This document shows positions 52,513 to 60,674 of a DNA stretch of 64,000 nucleotides, in pieces. The DNA comes from Hyphomicrobiales bacterium (GTDB lineage Bacteria > Pseudomonadota > Alphaproteobacteria > Rhizobiales > Rhizobiaceae), in contig JAFKJW010000178.1 in NCBI GenBank assembly GCA_017305925.1, positions 28,514 to 92,513 on the forward strand. The letters are read 5' to 3'. Made by a program: the position numbers and the translations under genes. The notes below the pieces were generated by a model. It was not told the DNA's origin. It did no database searches and saw nothing but the letters and a program-made list of their open reading frames with translations. The stretch's first letter is position 1; each line of letters starts with the position of its first letter.

Positions 52513-53688
52513 TCAGGCTTTCGTTTTGGGGGTCCGGGCGACGCGATCCCGGACCGCTTCGGTGTCGGCGTTGAAAGGCCGCCCCGCGTGGCGCACGCGG
52601 CCCGGCGTCTTCGACAGGCCCGCCACGACATTCTGCATGACGACGCCGTCCGCTTCCACGATCATCTGCCGAGCGCGGTAATGCTCGTCGGCGAAGATAT
52701 CCTTCATGTCGAGCACCTTGGCGATGGCGGCATCGACCCGGCGGAACTCGCGCAGCACCTCGGCCGAGGGACGAGCGGCGACCCATTCGGACACGTAGAC
52801 CTCGAGCGCCTCGCGATTTTTGCTTCGGCCCTGGAACGTCGCGAAGCGCTGGTCGTCGCCCAGGCCGACGAGCTCCAGCACCCGTTTCGCTATCGTATCC
52901 GCCGAACTCGATATCGCCACCCAGACGCCGTCCGCGCATCGATAGGTGCCGCGCGGGACGGTGTAGGGGATGCCGGAGCCGAGGCGCGGCTGCAGATAGC
53001 CCATATGCGCATAAGCCGACGGCAGAGGGCCCATGATCTGGAACATCGAGGTCAAAAGGTTCACGTCCACGACCTGGCCCTCGCCGGTCCGCTCCGCATG
53101 GCGCAGCGCCACCATCGCCGCGAACGCGCCGACCAGCGCCGTCACCTCGTCGGTCAGCGCCACGGGCGGCAGCAGCGGCGGCCCCCCCACCTCCCCCAGC
53201 AGGTTGGAGAAGCCGCTCATCGCCTCCGCGATGGTGGCGAAGCCGGGATGCATCGCATAGGGGCCGTCCTGCCCGAAGCCGGTCACCCGCAGTATCACGA
53301 TCCTGGGGTTGCGCCGCAGCAACTCGTCCGGCCCGAAACCCAGCGCTTCCAGCTTGCCCGGCCGCATGTTCTCGACAAGGATGTCCGCATCCGCGAGCAG
53401 CGCCCACAACACGTCGCGCCCTTCCTGGCTTTTCAGGTCGAGCGAAACCACCTGCTTGTTCCTGTTCACCAGCTTCCAGAAGTAGGAGTCCACTTCGTCC
53501 GGCCCCGTCCAGCCCATGCGGCGGGTAGGGTCGCCGCCGGGGCCTTCGACCTTGACGACCTCGGCGCCGTAGTCCGCGAGATATCGGCCGGCCCCCGGCC
53601 CCGCGACGACGGTTGCCAGCTCCACGACGCGTATGCCGCCAAGCGGGCCGGGCCGTTCGGCCTGGCCGGGATCCGACTTATCCGTCAT
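52513..53688 (-). CDS. Class III CoA-transferase (CaiB/BaiF family)
   Basis: This 391-residue enzyme moves CoA between carboxylic acids. The N-terminal RVVELATVVAGPGAGRYLADYGAEVVKVE is typical. The likely catalytic aspartate is Asp180 in ALTDEVTAL, aligned with Asp169 of formyl-CoA transferase. It is the last gene of a three-gene minus operon with a lipoyl domain and a MaoC hydratase, and it is convergent with the acyl-CoA synthetase after 11 bases. Confidence 0.88.
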   Translation of the reverse strand: MTDKSDPGQAERPGPLGGIRVVELATVVAGPGAGRYLADYGAEVVKVEGPGGDPTRRMGWTGPDEVDSYFWKLVNRNKQVVSLDLKSQEGRDVLWALLADADILVENMRPGKLEALGFGPDELLRRNPRIVILRVTGFGQDGPYAMHPGFATIAEAMSGFSNLLGEVGGPPLLPPVALTDEVTALVGAFAAMVALRHAERTGEGQVVDVNLLTSMFQIMGPLPSAYAHMGYLQPRLGSGIPYTVPRGTYRCADGVWVAISSSADTIAKRVLELVGLGDDQRFATFQGRSKNREALEVYVSEWVAARPSAEVLREFRRVDAAIAKVLDMKDIFADEHYRARQMIVEADGVVMQNVVAGLSKTPGRVRHAGRPFNADTEAVRDRVARTPKTKA

Positions 53689-53747
53689 GCAACACCTTTC
53701 CGCCCTCGATCAGGCGCCGGAACGACAGCCCATCCATCCTTCGGCCC

Positions 53748-54248
53748 TCAACCATGCGCCGTCGCGGCACCGGCGCGCAGCGGCAGGAGCACCGAACGCG
53801 TGAAGGTGCAGACCTTGAGCCGGTCCTTGTTGTAGCCGTCCGTCCGGACCGTCAGCACCCCCTCGCCGGGACGCGTCGCCGAGCGACGGGCCCCGAGGAT
53901 TTCCGTTCGACCGTAAAGGGTATCGCCGTGAAACATCGGCTTGAGATGCTTGAGCTCGCTGACCCCGAGATTTGCGATGGCGCGTCCCGATATGTCGGGC
54001 ACGCTCATGCCGAGCAGCAGCGAATAGATGTAGGTGCCGACAACGACGTTGCGGCCGCAAGCCATTTCCACTTCCGCGAAGCGACGGTCGATATGCAGCG
54101 GGCTGGCAGCCATCGTCAGCAGGCAGAACAGATGGTCGTCCGCCTCGGTGATGGTCTTGCCGGGCCAATGTTCGAAGACATCGCCGATCTCGTAGTCATC
54201 GAGATATCCGCCGAACCGCTCGTCGCGCGCGGAGTGGATTTTCGCCAT
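53748..54248 (-). CDS. MaoC-type (hot-dog) enoyl/mesaconyl-CoA hydratase-like protein
   Basis: This 166-residue hot-dog protein begins with the segment YEIGDVFEHWPGKTITEADDHLF and has the hydratase-type Asp/His region (PLHID). It resembles MaoC dehydratases acting on branched or short enoyl-CoA esters. It starts one base after the lipoyl gene stop, a strong sign of an operon. A second, double-domain MaoC protein is encoded at 60675-61688 in the same inferred regulon. Confidence 0.82.
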   Translation of the reverse strand: MAKIHSARDERFGGYLDDYEIGDVFEHWPGKTITEADDHLFCLLTMAASPLHIDRRFAEVEMACGRNVVVGTYIYSLLLGMSVPDISGRAIANLGVSELKHLKPMFHGDTLYGRTEILGARRSATRPGEGVLTVRTDGYNKDRLKVCTFTRSVLLPLRAGAATAHG

Positions 54249-54249
54249 C

Positions 54250-54489
54250 TCAGCCCTCTAGAACCATGGTCGGCGCTCCGGTCCTGACATCGTCCCCGAC
54301 CTTGATCAGGATTTCGGCGACGGTGCCGGCGAAGGGCGACGGGACCTCGACCTGGGTCTTGTCCGTCTCGACGACGAACAGGGTCTGACCCTCGGAAACC
54401 CTGCTGCCGACCTGAACCTGGATGTCGTTGATCACGACTTCGTCGACGGCGTCGCCGACCTTGGGCATCTTGAGGGTGGAACGCATCAA
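54250..54489 (-). CDS. Free-standing lipoyl (E2-type) carrier domain
   Basis: This 79-residue protein is a single biotinyl/lipoyl domain. The modified lysine is expected at Lys44 in VETDKTQVEV, the pattern of lipoyl domains of 2-oxoacid dehydrogenase E2. It has no E1/E3-binding or acyltransferase domain, yet nothing suggests truncation: it has its own start and stop and the next gene begins one base later. E1 alpha and beta genes lie at 58.6-60.6 kb. It may carry acyl groups for that E1, or serve an E2 elsewhere. Confidence 0.83.
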   Translation of the reverse strand: MMRSTLKMPKVGDAVDEVVINDIQVQVGSRVSEGQTLFVVETDKTQVEVPSPFAGTVAEILIKVGDDVRTGAPTMVLEG

Positions 54490-54513
54490 TCTGTCTCCAT
54501 GGAAGCATGTGTG

Positions 54514-54528
54514 ATGGAAATGTTTCTG
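54514..54528. promoter_or_regulatory. Putative LacI-family operator, family A, site 7 (weaker)
   Basis: ATGGAAATGTTTCTG lies 24 bases before the lipoyl gene start. It differs from the family A core by one central base (ATG in place of ACG). Confidence 0.42.
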
Positions 54529-54622
54529 TCACCCAAGGCCTTGACCGGACTGGTCAAATATCTGGCCATGGAGGCCGTTCTTTGAACCGTTCCAGACGAA
54601 CCCAAGGATGCCGCGAACCCTA

Positions 54623-55786
54623 TCACAGCGCCCTCCCCGTACCGATATCGAAAAGATGAATTCTGCTGCCGTCCATGACGATTTCGAGGTGCGTTCCGCG
54701 CGCCGGCACGTTGCCGGCGCCGACCCTCATGACCAGCAGGCGGGCGTCCGCCCGCACCAGTTCGGCAGGATCGGCGGCGGCGCCCCTGGCATAGTCGTCC
54801 GCCGTGCGGATCGACGTACCCCGATCGAGCGGCGAGACCGCCACGAACGATTCCGGCTCGAGCTGCTCGACGAGCTCCACGCGGGCGGAAATGCCGCCGC
54901 CGCCGGCACCGGCGGCGGGCCGCCAGGACAGGTGTTCGGGCCGGCTGCCGAGCACGACGCCGGCCCCCTCCTCCACGCCGGGCCGGCCGTCGACGGCGAT
55001 TTCCGCGCCGCCGGCCGCGACCGCCAGCCCGCCGCCGCCGGAACGGACGACCCGCCCGGCGATGAAGTTCATTGCCGGACTGCCGATGAAGCCCGCCACG
55101 AAGATGTTTGCCGGCGCATGATAAAGCGCGTGCGGCGTGTCGTATTGCTGCAGCGTGCCGCGCGAGAACACGGCGACGCGGCTTCCGAGCGTCATCGCCT
55201 CGACCTGGTCGTGGGTGACATGGATCGTGGTGACGCCGAGGCGCGCATGCAGCCGCGACAGTTCCGCCCGAAGCTGCACGCGAAGCTTCGCATCGAGGTT
55301 GGAAAGCGGCTCATCCAGCAGAAAGGCCGCCGGGTTGCGCACGATGGCGCGGCCCATGGCAACGCGCTGGCGCTGCCCGCCGGACAGTTCGCGCGGCTTC
55401 CGGTCGAGCAGCTCGCCGAGGTCGAGGATCCGCGCCGCCTCGGCGACGCGCTCGTCTATGTCCGGTTTCGGCGTCCTGCGCAGCTCGAGGGCGAAGGCGA
55501 TGTTCTCGCGGACCGTCATTTGCGGATACAGCGCGTAGTTCTGGAACACCATCGCGATGTCGCGATCGCGCGGCGACACACCGTTCATGCGCCTGCCGTT
55601 TATGATCACCTCGCCGGCGCTGATCGACTCCAGCCCGGCGATCATGCGCAGCAAGGTCGACTTGCCGCAGCCGGACGGCCCGACGAAGACGACGAATTCG
55701 CCGTCGCCGATCTCGAGGTCGACGTCCTTCACGGCCTGAACCGAACCGTAGAGCTTGCCGACCTTGCGAAGGCTTATCGATCCCAT
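54623..55786 (-). CDS. MalK/UgpC-type sugar ABC transporter ATPase (orphan)
   Basis: This 387-residue ATPase has Walker A GPSGCGKST, signature LSGGQRQR, Walker B AFLLDEP and the C-terminal MalK-type regulatory domain (GSRPEHL). The start at 55786 begins MGSISLRKVGKLYG; upstream open frame has no similarity. It has no binding-protein or permease genes beside it. Two family B operators lie upstream, the same element as before the ATPase-less importer operon at 2801-7722, so it probably energises that importer. A glycine/alanine-rich insert lies near residue 300. Confidence 0.9.
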   Translation of the reverse strand: MGSISLRKVGKLYGSVQAVKDVDLEIGDGEFVVFVGPSGCGKSTLLRMIAGLESISAGEVIINGRRMNGVSPRDRDIAMVFQNYALYPQMTVRENIAFALELRRTPKPDIDERVAEAARILDLGELLDRKPRELSGGQRQRVAMGRAIVRNPAAFLLDEPLSNLDAKLRVQLRAELSRLHARLGVTTIHVTHDQVEAMTLGSRVAVFSRGTLQQYDTPHALYHAPANIFVAGFIGSPAMNFIAGRVVRSGGGGLAVAAGGAEIAVDGRPGVEEGAGVVLGSRPEHLSWRPAAGAGGGGISARVELVEQLEPESFVAVSPLDRGTSIRTADDYARGAAADPAELVRADARLLVMRVGAGNVPARGTHLEIVMDGSRIHLFDIGTGRAL

Positions 55787-55925
55787 CCGGCACTCTTCAT
55801 CGTCGAATATCCCCGCTGGACCGAAAGAAGCCTGCCCCGCGCTCCGCGGCCCATATGAAAACCATTTCCACCGGCGTAGTTTGCCGGCGGACCGGAACCT
55901 GACACTAGGCAATGTTCAAAAGTAT

Positions 55926-55939
55926 GTCAATCGTTTGAC
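55926..55939. promoter_or_regulatory. Putative LacI-family operator, family B, site 2
   Basis: GTCAATCGTTTGAC lies in the spacer between the orphan ATPase and the divergent enolase-superfamily gene. It is a near-perfect palindrome and shares GTCAATCG with the site at 7803. Confidence 0.65.
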
Positions 55940-55947
55940 TAATAATG

Positions 55948-55961
55948 ATCAATCGGTTGAC
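55948..55961. promoter_or_regulatory. Putative LacI-family operator, family B, site 3
   Basis: ATCAATCGGTTGAC lies 22 bases (two helical turns) from site 2, centre to centre. The tandem arrangement favours cooperative binding. Confidence 0.65.
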
Positions 55962-56029
55962 CTGACATAATCGCATCGCTATGGTGGCCAAGATTTTTCG
56001 GATCCGCCGAGCCCTTGGGAGGGGATGGA

Positions 56030-57163
56030 ATGCCTAGTCCTGTCACGATTGTGGACGTCAGCGTCGCCACCATCCAGGCCCAGCTGCCGGCACCGGTGGT
56101 CTTCGGCGACTGGGTGATGAAAATGCGCGAATTCGCCACGGTCCGCATCCGCACTTCGTCCGGGCACGAGGGCTGGGCCTTTACCCTGACGCGCGACGGC
56201 GCCGTCGCGGAGCAGATCCGCAAGAGCATCGCCCCGGTCTATGTCGGGACGGACATCGCCGACCGCGAAAGGACCTTCAGGATCACCAAGGGGCGCACCT
56301 ACGGTTCGCACAGCGCGGGCGTCGGGCTGCGGGCGCTTTCCATCGTCGATCTCGCGGCATGGGACGCGGCCGCCAGGATCGCCGACAAGTCGATCGCCGA
56401 ATTCCTCGGCGGAACGGCAAAGCCGATGCCGGCCACCTGCATCATAGGCTACCCGCCTGCCCTGATGCCGCCGCAGAAAGTCGGCGAGCAGGTCAGGGAT
56501 TTCTATGCCGATGGCTGGCGCCGCTTCAAGGCGCCGATGGGCGTCAATCTGGACGAATCCGAGGCCCGGCTGCGCGCCGCGCGCCATAATGCGCCCGACG
56601 CCTGGCTGGGCACCGATCTCGTATGGATGTTCCCGGACGTCGATTCCGCCGCCGCCTATGCCAACCGCATTGGCGATCTCGACATCGGCTGCATCGAGGA
56701 TATCTTTCCGCCCGGCAACGCGCGCAAACTCGCCGAGCTGCGCAAGCGCGTGCCCATGCCGATCTGGCAAGGCGACGAACAGGGCGGCTCCTATTATCCC
56801 GAGGCGCTGATCATGGCGGGATCCGTCGACCGCGTGCGCGTCGACCTGACCTGCATGGGCGGCATCACCGGCGGGCGCGCCGTCATCGACGAGTGCCTTG
56901 CCGCCGGCGTCGATTTCGGCCCGCACATGTTCCCCCACACCCACAGCCAGGTGTTCAGCGCCTGGGGCTTCGACGACAAGCCGATCGAATGGGGCGTGCC
57001 GTGGACGGGCGTGCATCCGTACGACGACGCCCTCGCCCAGCCGGAGATCATCGAGCGCGGCCTGATGAAGCCGCTTCCGCAAGGGCCGGGCTTCGGCAAG
57101 ATGATCGACAAGGCCTGGTGCCTCAGCCAGCCGCATCAGGACCCGGACAACATTCTCCAGTAG
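56030..57163 (+). CDS. Divergent enolase-superfamily (MR/MLE-type) enzyme
   Basis: This 377-residue protein keeps the two-domain MR/MLE layout but with altered motifs: a single Lys167 in RRFKAPMG, Asp196 in TDLVW where DxN is expected, Glu223 in CIEDIFPP where EEP is expected, Asp249/Glu250 in QGDEQG, and a His-rich segment PHMFPHTHS near 303-309. It is probably still metal-dependent and acts on a sugar acid. The ATG at 56030 follows GGGAGGGG. It is first in a unit with an SDR and a VOC protein and lies beside the family B operators. Confidence 0.8.
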   Translation: MPSPVTIVDVSVATIQAQLPAPVVFGDWVMKMREFATVRIRTSSGHEGWAFTLTRDGAVAEQIRKSIAPVYVGTDIADRERTFRITKGRTYGSHSAGVGLRALSIVDLAAWDAAARIADKSIAEFLGGTAKPMPATCIIGYPPALMPPQKVGEQVRDFYADGWRRFKAPMGVNLDESEARLRAARHNAPDAWLGTDLVWMFPDVDSAAAYANRIGDLDIGCIEDIFPPGNARKLAELRKRVPMPIWQGDEQGGSYYPEALIMAGSVDRVRVDLTCMGGITGGRAVIDECLAAGVDFGPHMFPHTHSQVFSAWGFDDKPIEWGVPWTGVHPYDDALAQPEIIERGLMKPLPQGPGFGKMIDKAWCLSQPHQDPDNILQ

Positions 57164-57192
57164 GGACGCCGCCTCGGACGGCGCGCAGGCAG

Positions 57193-57993
57193 ATGGCCGA
57201 CGACGACATCCTTGTACCCGCGGACTATGCGGCAAGCCTCTTCGACCTGTCGGGACGCGTTGCCGTCGTCACCGGCGCGGGCAGCGGGCTCGGCGCCGCC
57301 ATCTCCATCGGCTACGCGCAGCTCGGCGTGACCGTGGTGCTTGCCGACATCAACCGCGGCGGACTGGACGCAACGCTTGCGACGATCCGCGACCAGGGCG
57401 GCGAGGCCGTCGCCGTCGAGCTCGACGTGACGAAACGCGAACAGTGCTTCGACCTCGCCGCCCGGCTCCAGGCCGACCACGGCAGGGTCGACATCTTGGT
57501 CAACAGCGCCGGGTCGGCCTTCCGCAGCCCGGCCGAGGACTTCCCCGAGGACAAGTTCAACTTCATCCTCGATCTCAATCTGAAGGGAACCTACTTCTGC
57601 TGCCAGGCCTTCGGAAACGTGATGCTGGCGCAGGGCAAGGGCAGCGTCATCAATCTCGCGTCGATCGGCTCCTTCAACGCCTATCCCTGGGCCAGCGCCT
57701 ACCTCGCCTCGAAAGGCGGCGTGCTGCAGGTGACGAAGGCGCTGGCGCTCGAATGGCGCGAACGCGGCGTCAGGGTCAACGGCATCGGCCCCACCCTGAT
57801 GGAATCGCCGCTGACCAAGGCCGCCGCTTCCCGCACGTCGATAACGGCCGACTTCATCAAGGCGCGCATGCTGCGGCCCCGGCTCGGGCTGCCGCGCGAA
57901 CTGATCGGCACCGCCGTCTTCCTGGCCAGCGACGCGTCCGAGCTCGTCACAGGCCACATCGTGATGTGCGACGACGGATATTTGACCGCATGA
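57193..57993 (+). CDS. Short-chain dehydrogenase/reductase (SDR)
   Basis: This 266-residue SDR has TGAGSGLG after an N-terminal extension of about 25 residues, NSAGS in place of NNAG, a Ser in LASIGSF and Tyr-x-x-x-Lys in YLASK. It follows the enolase-superfamily gene after 29 bases and precedes a VOC gene. It is the third SDR assignable to regulon B. Confidence 0.87.
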   Translation: MADDDILVPADYAASLFDLSGRVAVVTGAGSGLGAAISIGYAQLGVTVVLADINRGGLDATLATIRDQGGEAVAVELDVTKREQCFDLAARLQADHGRVDILVNSAGSAFRSPAEDFPEDKFNFILDLNLKGTYFCCQAFGNVMLAQGKGSVINLASIGSFNAYPWASAYLASKGGVLQVTKALALEWRERGVRVNGIGPTLMESPLTKAAASRTSITADFIKARMLRPRLGLPRELIGTAVFLASDASELVTGHIVMCDDGYLTA

Positions 57994-58039
57994 GCGACAG
58001 ACACCGGAGCTGCCTCGACCGGCAGGCAGGGAGGCTGAA

Positions 58040-58513
58040 TTGGCCAGGATAACCAAAACGCACCATACCGGCTTCACGGTGCGCTCCCTCGACCGCTCGA
58101 TCGCCTTCTACCGGGACCTTCTCGGCTTCGAGCTCGCCTTCCGGTGGAACCCGCAGGCCGATTACATCCGCGAGCTCGTGGGATACCCGGACGTCGATCT
58201 GCACGGCGCGATCCTGCGGCTTCCCGGCACCGACGTGTGCCTGGAACTTTTGGAATACCGCAATGTCGAGCAGGTCCCCGTCGACATGCGCAACGGCAAC
58301 ATCGGCAACGGCCATATCGCCTTCAACGTCGACGACCTCTTGACGCTCTACGACGAGCTGGTCGCAAAAGGCGTGAAATCGGTCTCCGCGCCGGTGACGC
58401 CGACGATCGGCCCGAACAAGGGCGGCAAGGCCGTCTATCTGATCGATCCGGACGGTTTCCGCGTCGAGCTCATACAGTCCGCGCAGGCTTTCGGCAGCTA
58501 CAAACCGGAGTAG
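58040..58513 (+). CDS. VOC-family (glyoxalase/epimerase-like) protein
   Basis: This 157-residue protein starts with a TTG at 58040, preceded by GGGAGG. The metal ligands are recognisable in HHTGFTV, CLELLEY, GHIAFNV and FRVELIQ. It is a relative of 48598-49077 in the other regulon. It lies 46 bases after the SDR and is probably the last gene of this unit. Confidence 0.84.
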   Translation: MARITKTHHTGFTVRSLDRSIAFYRDLLGFELAFRWNPQADYIRELVGYPDVDLHGAILRLPGTDVCLELLEYRNVEQVPVDMRNGNIGNGHIAFNVDDLLTLYDELVAKGVKSVSAPVTPTIGPNKGGKAVYLIDPDGFRVELIQSAQAFGSYKPE

Positions 58514-58527
58514 TCCCGGCCCAAATA

Positions 58528-58540
58528 AAAACGTTTCCAA
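58528..58540. promoter_or_regulatory. Putative LacI-family operator, family A, site 8
   Basis: AAAACGTTTCCAA (minus strand TTGGAAACGTTTT) lies 67 bases before the E1 beta start at 58608. It shares TTGGAAACGTTT with site 3. Confidence 0.62.
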
Positions 58541-58607
58541 ATTTTGTCGCCTGCGCTAGCTTCGCGCCCACAACGAACGCCTGACACAGCATTGGGAGAA
58601 CTTCGTC

Positions 58608-59615
58608 TTGGCTAAGATCTGGATAAGACAAGCGGTCCTGAGGGCCCTTGACGACGCGATGGCGGATGACCCGTCCGTCATCATGATGGGAGAGGACATC
58701 GCCGCCGCCGGCGGCCCGTTCAAGGTGACCGAGGGCCTGCTCGCCGCGCACGGACCGAAACGCGTGATCGACACGCCGATCTCCGAGATGGCTTTCATGG
58801 GCGCGGCCGTCGGCGCCGCCGTCTGCGGCCTCAAGCCGGTGGTCGAGATGATGTTCATCGAGTTCATCGGCGTCGCCCTCGACCAGTTGACGACCCAGGC
58901 CGCCACCATGCGCTACCTGTCGCGAGGCCGGCTGACGACGCCCCTGGTGGTGCGGGCCTCCGCCGGCGCCGGCCAAGGCTTCGGCTGCCAGCATTCCCAG
59001 ATGCTCGACCACTGGTTCCGCGGCACGCCGGGGCTGAAGGTCTGCGTCACCAGCAATGCGCGCACGACCTACGGCCTGCTGCGCTCCGCCATCGAGGATC
59101 CCGATCCGGTCGTCGTGCTGGAGCCGCGCATCCTCTACGCCGAGCGCGAGGAATACGAGTTCGACCGGACCTATCGCATTCCGCTCGGCAAGGCCGAGAT
59201 CGTCAAGCCGGGCAAGGATGCCACGCTGCTGGCCTGCGGCGCCATGGTGCGCGTGGCGCTGGAGGCCGCGGCCAGCAGCAAAGCCGACATCGAGGTGATC
59301 GACATGCTGACCTTGTGGCCGTGGGACCGCGAGACCGTCCTGGAATCGGTTTCACGCACCGGCCGCCTGGTCACGCTGGAGGAAGCGCCCGCCGGCACCG
59401 GCTGGGGCGCCGAGGTCGTTTCGACCGTGGCCGTCGAGGCGTTCGGCTCTCTCAAGGCGCCGCCGCACCGCATCACGCTGCCGGACGCTCCGGTGCCCTA
59501 CAGCGGCAAGCTCGAGGCGCGCTACCTGCCGAACGCGGCCTATGTCACCGAGCAGGTCGCGGCCCTTGTGTCGACCAACAAAGCACCCACGCCCTGGTGG
59601 AGGAATGCAGCATGA
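58608..59615 (+). CDS. 2-Oxoacid (acetoin-type) dehydrogenase E1 beta subunit
   Basis: This 335-residue transketolase-like subunit starts with a TTG at 58608 behind GGGAGAA. Its N-terminus (IRQAVLRALDDAM, then MGEDIAAAGG) and the segment RVIDTPISEMAFMGAAVG are typical of E1 beta. With E1 alpha it forms a thiamine-diphosphate tetramer that decarboxylates a 2-oxo acid or cleaves acetoin and passes the acyl group to a lipoyl domain. Beta precedes alpha, with a four-base overlap. No E2 acyltransferase or E3 gene is in the window. Confidence 0.9.
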   Translation: MAKIWIRQAVLRALDDAMADDPSVIMMGEDIAAAGGPFKVTEGLLAAHGPKRVIDTPISEMAFMGAAVGAAVCGLKPVVEMMFIEFIGVALDQLTTQAATMRYLSRGRLTTPLVVRASAGAGQGFGCQHSQMLDHWFRGTPGLKVCVTSNARTTYGLLRSAIEDPDPVVVLEPRILYAEREEYEFDRTYRIPLGKAEIVKPGKDATLLACGAMVRVALEAAASSKADIEVIDMLTLWPWDRETVLESVSRTGRLVTLEEAPAGTGWGAEVVSTVAVEAFGSLKAPPHRITLPDAPVPYSGKLEARYLPNAAYVTEQVAALVSTNKAPTPWWRNAA

Positions 59616-60646
59616 CGATTTCCAATTCCGATTCGCCACTGGCGCGCCGCGAGGCCCTGCATGACCGCCTCGAGCAGCTGCGCCGCATGATCGAGATCCG
59701 TTCCGTCGAGGAGCGTATCCAGAAGCTGTTCGCCGAAGGCCATGTGCGCGGCAGCACGCACCTGGCCAACGGCCAGGAAGCGGTCTCCGTCGGCATCGCC
59801 CGCTCGATCGATCCCGATGACATCGTGACCTGCACCTATCGCGGCCACGGCCATGCGCTGGCGCTGGGCGTCACGCCGGCCGGCGTCATCGGCGAGATCT
59901 GCGGCCGGGTCGTCGGCTGCGCCGGCGGGCTCGGCGGTTCGATGCATCTGGTGGAGCCGGCCGTCGGGCTGATGCCGACCGCGGCGATCATCGGCGCCGG
60001 GCTTCCGATCGCCTGCGGCGCGGCGCTTGCCGCCCGGGCGCGCGGCACGGACCGTGTCGCCGTCGCGATCTTCGGCGACGGTTCGGCCAATATCGGTGCC
60101 TTCCACGAGTCGCTGAACTTCGCGGCGATCCAGAAGCTGCCGGTCGTCTTCGTCTGCGAGAACAATCTCTACGGCGAATATACGCGCATCAACCTCTCGA
60201 CCCCGGTCGACGACATCGCGGTGCGCGCCGCGAGCTACAACATGCCGGGCGCCATCGTCGACGGCCAGGACGCCGACAAGGTGGCGGAGGCGATGGCCAT
60301 CGCCGTCGCCCGCGCCCGCCGCGGCGAAGGCCCGTCGCTGGTCGAGATGAAGACCTATCGCTATTCGGGCCATTCGCGCTCGGACCCGGCGACATACCGG
60401 CCGGCGGGAGAGCTCGACGCGTGGCTGAAGCGCGATCCGATCAACATCTTCGCCGAACGGCTGACGGCCGAGAAGCTGCTCGAGGCGGATGGCCTGGACC
60501 AGCTCAAGGCCGAGGTCCGCGAGGCCGTCGAGAAGGCGACGGCCGAGGTGCTCGACTCGCCGGCGCCCGAACTCGGCGAGATCATGTCGCATGTCGGCGC
60601 CCATTCCGCCGGCGGCGACCGCCGCCATCATTTCTGGGCCAACTGA
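59612..60646 (+). CDS. 2-Oxoacid (acetoin-type) dehydrogenase E1 alpha subunit
   Basis: This 344-residue subunit has the thiamine-diphosphate motif GDG (155-157) to NN (184-185), plus YRGHGHALA and GLGGSMHL, as in AcoA/PdhA proteins. The ATG overlaps the beta stop. It is followed after 28 bases by a double hot-dog hydratase gene. The most likely carrier for its acyl product is the lipoyl protein at 54250-54489 or an E2 elsewhere in the genome. Confidence 0.9.
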   Translation: MTISNSDSPLARREALHDRLEQLRRMIEIRSVEERIQKLFAEGHVRGSTHLANGQEAVSVGIARSIDPDDIVTCTYRGHGHALALGVTPAGVIGEICGRVVGCAGGLGGSMHLVEPAVGLMPTAAIIGAGLPIACGAALAARARGTDRVAVAIFGDGSANIGAFHESLNFAAIQKLPVVFVCENNLYGEYTRINLSTPVDDIAVRAASYNMPGAIVDGQDADKVAEAMAIAVARARRGEGPSLVEMKTYRYSGHSRSDPATYRPAGELDAWLKRDPINIFAERLTAEKLLEADGLDQLKAEVREAVEKATAEVLDSPAPELGEIMSHVGAHSAGGDRRHHFWAN

Positions 60647-60674
60647 GGACGGGCCGATCGCGGCCGGCCGACCG

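Noticed and set aside
50897..53407. An 836-codon minus-strand open frame
   Set aside because: It is antisense to the acyl-CoA synthetase and an SDR and out of frame with the CoA-transferase; codon use is implausible.
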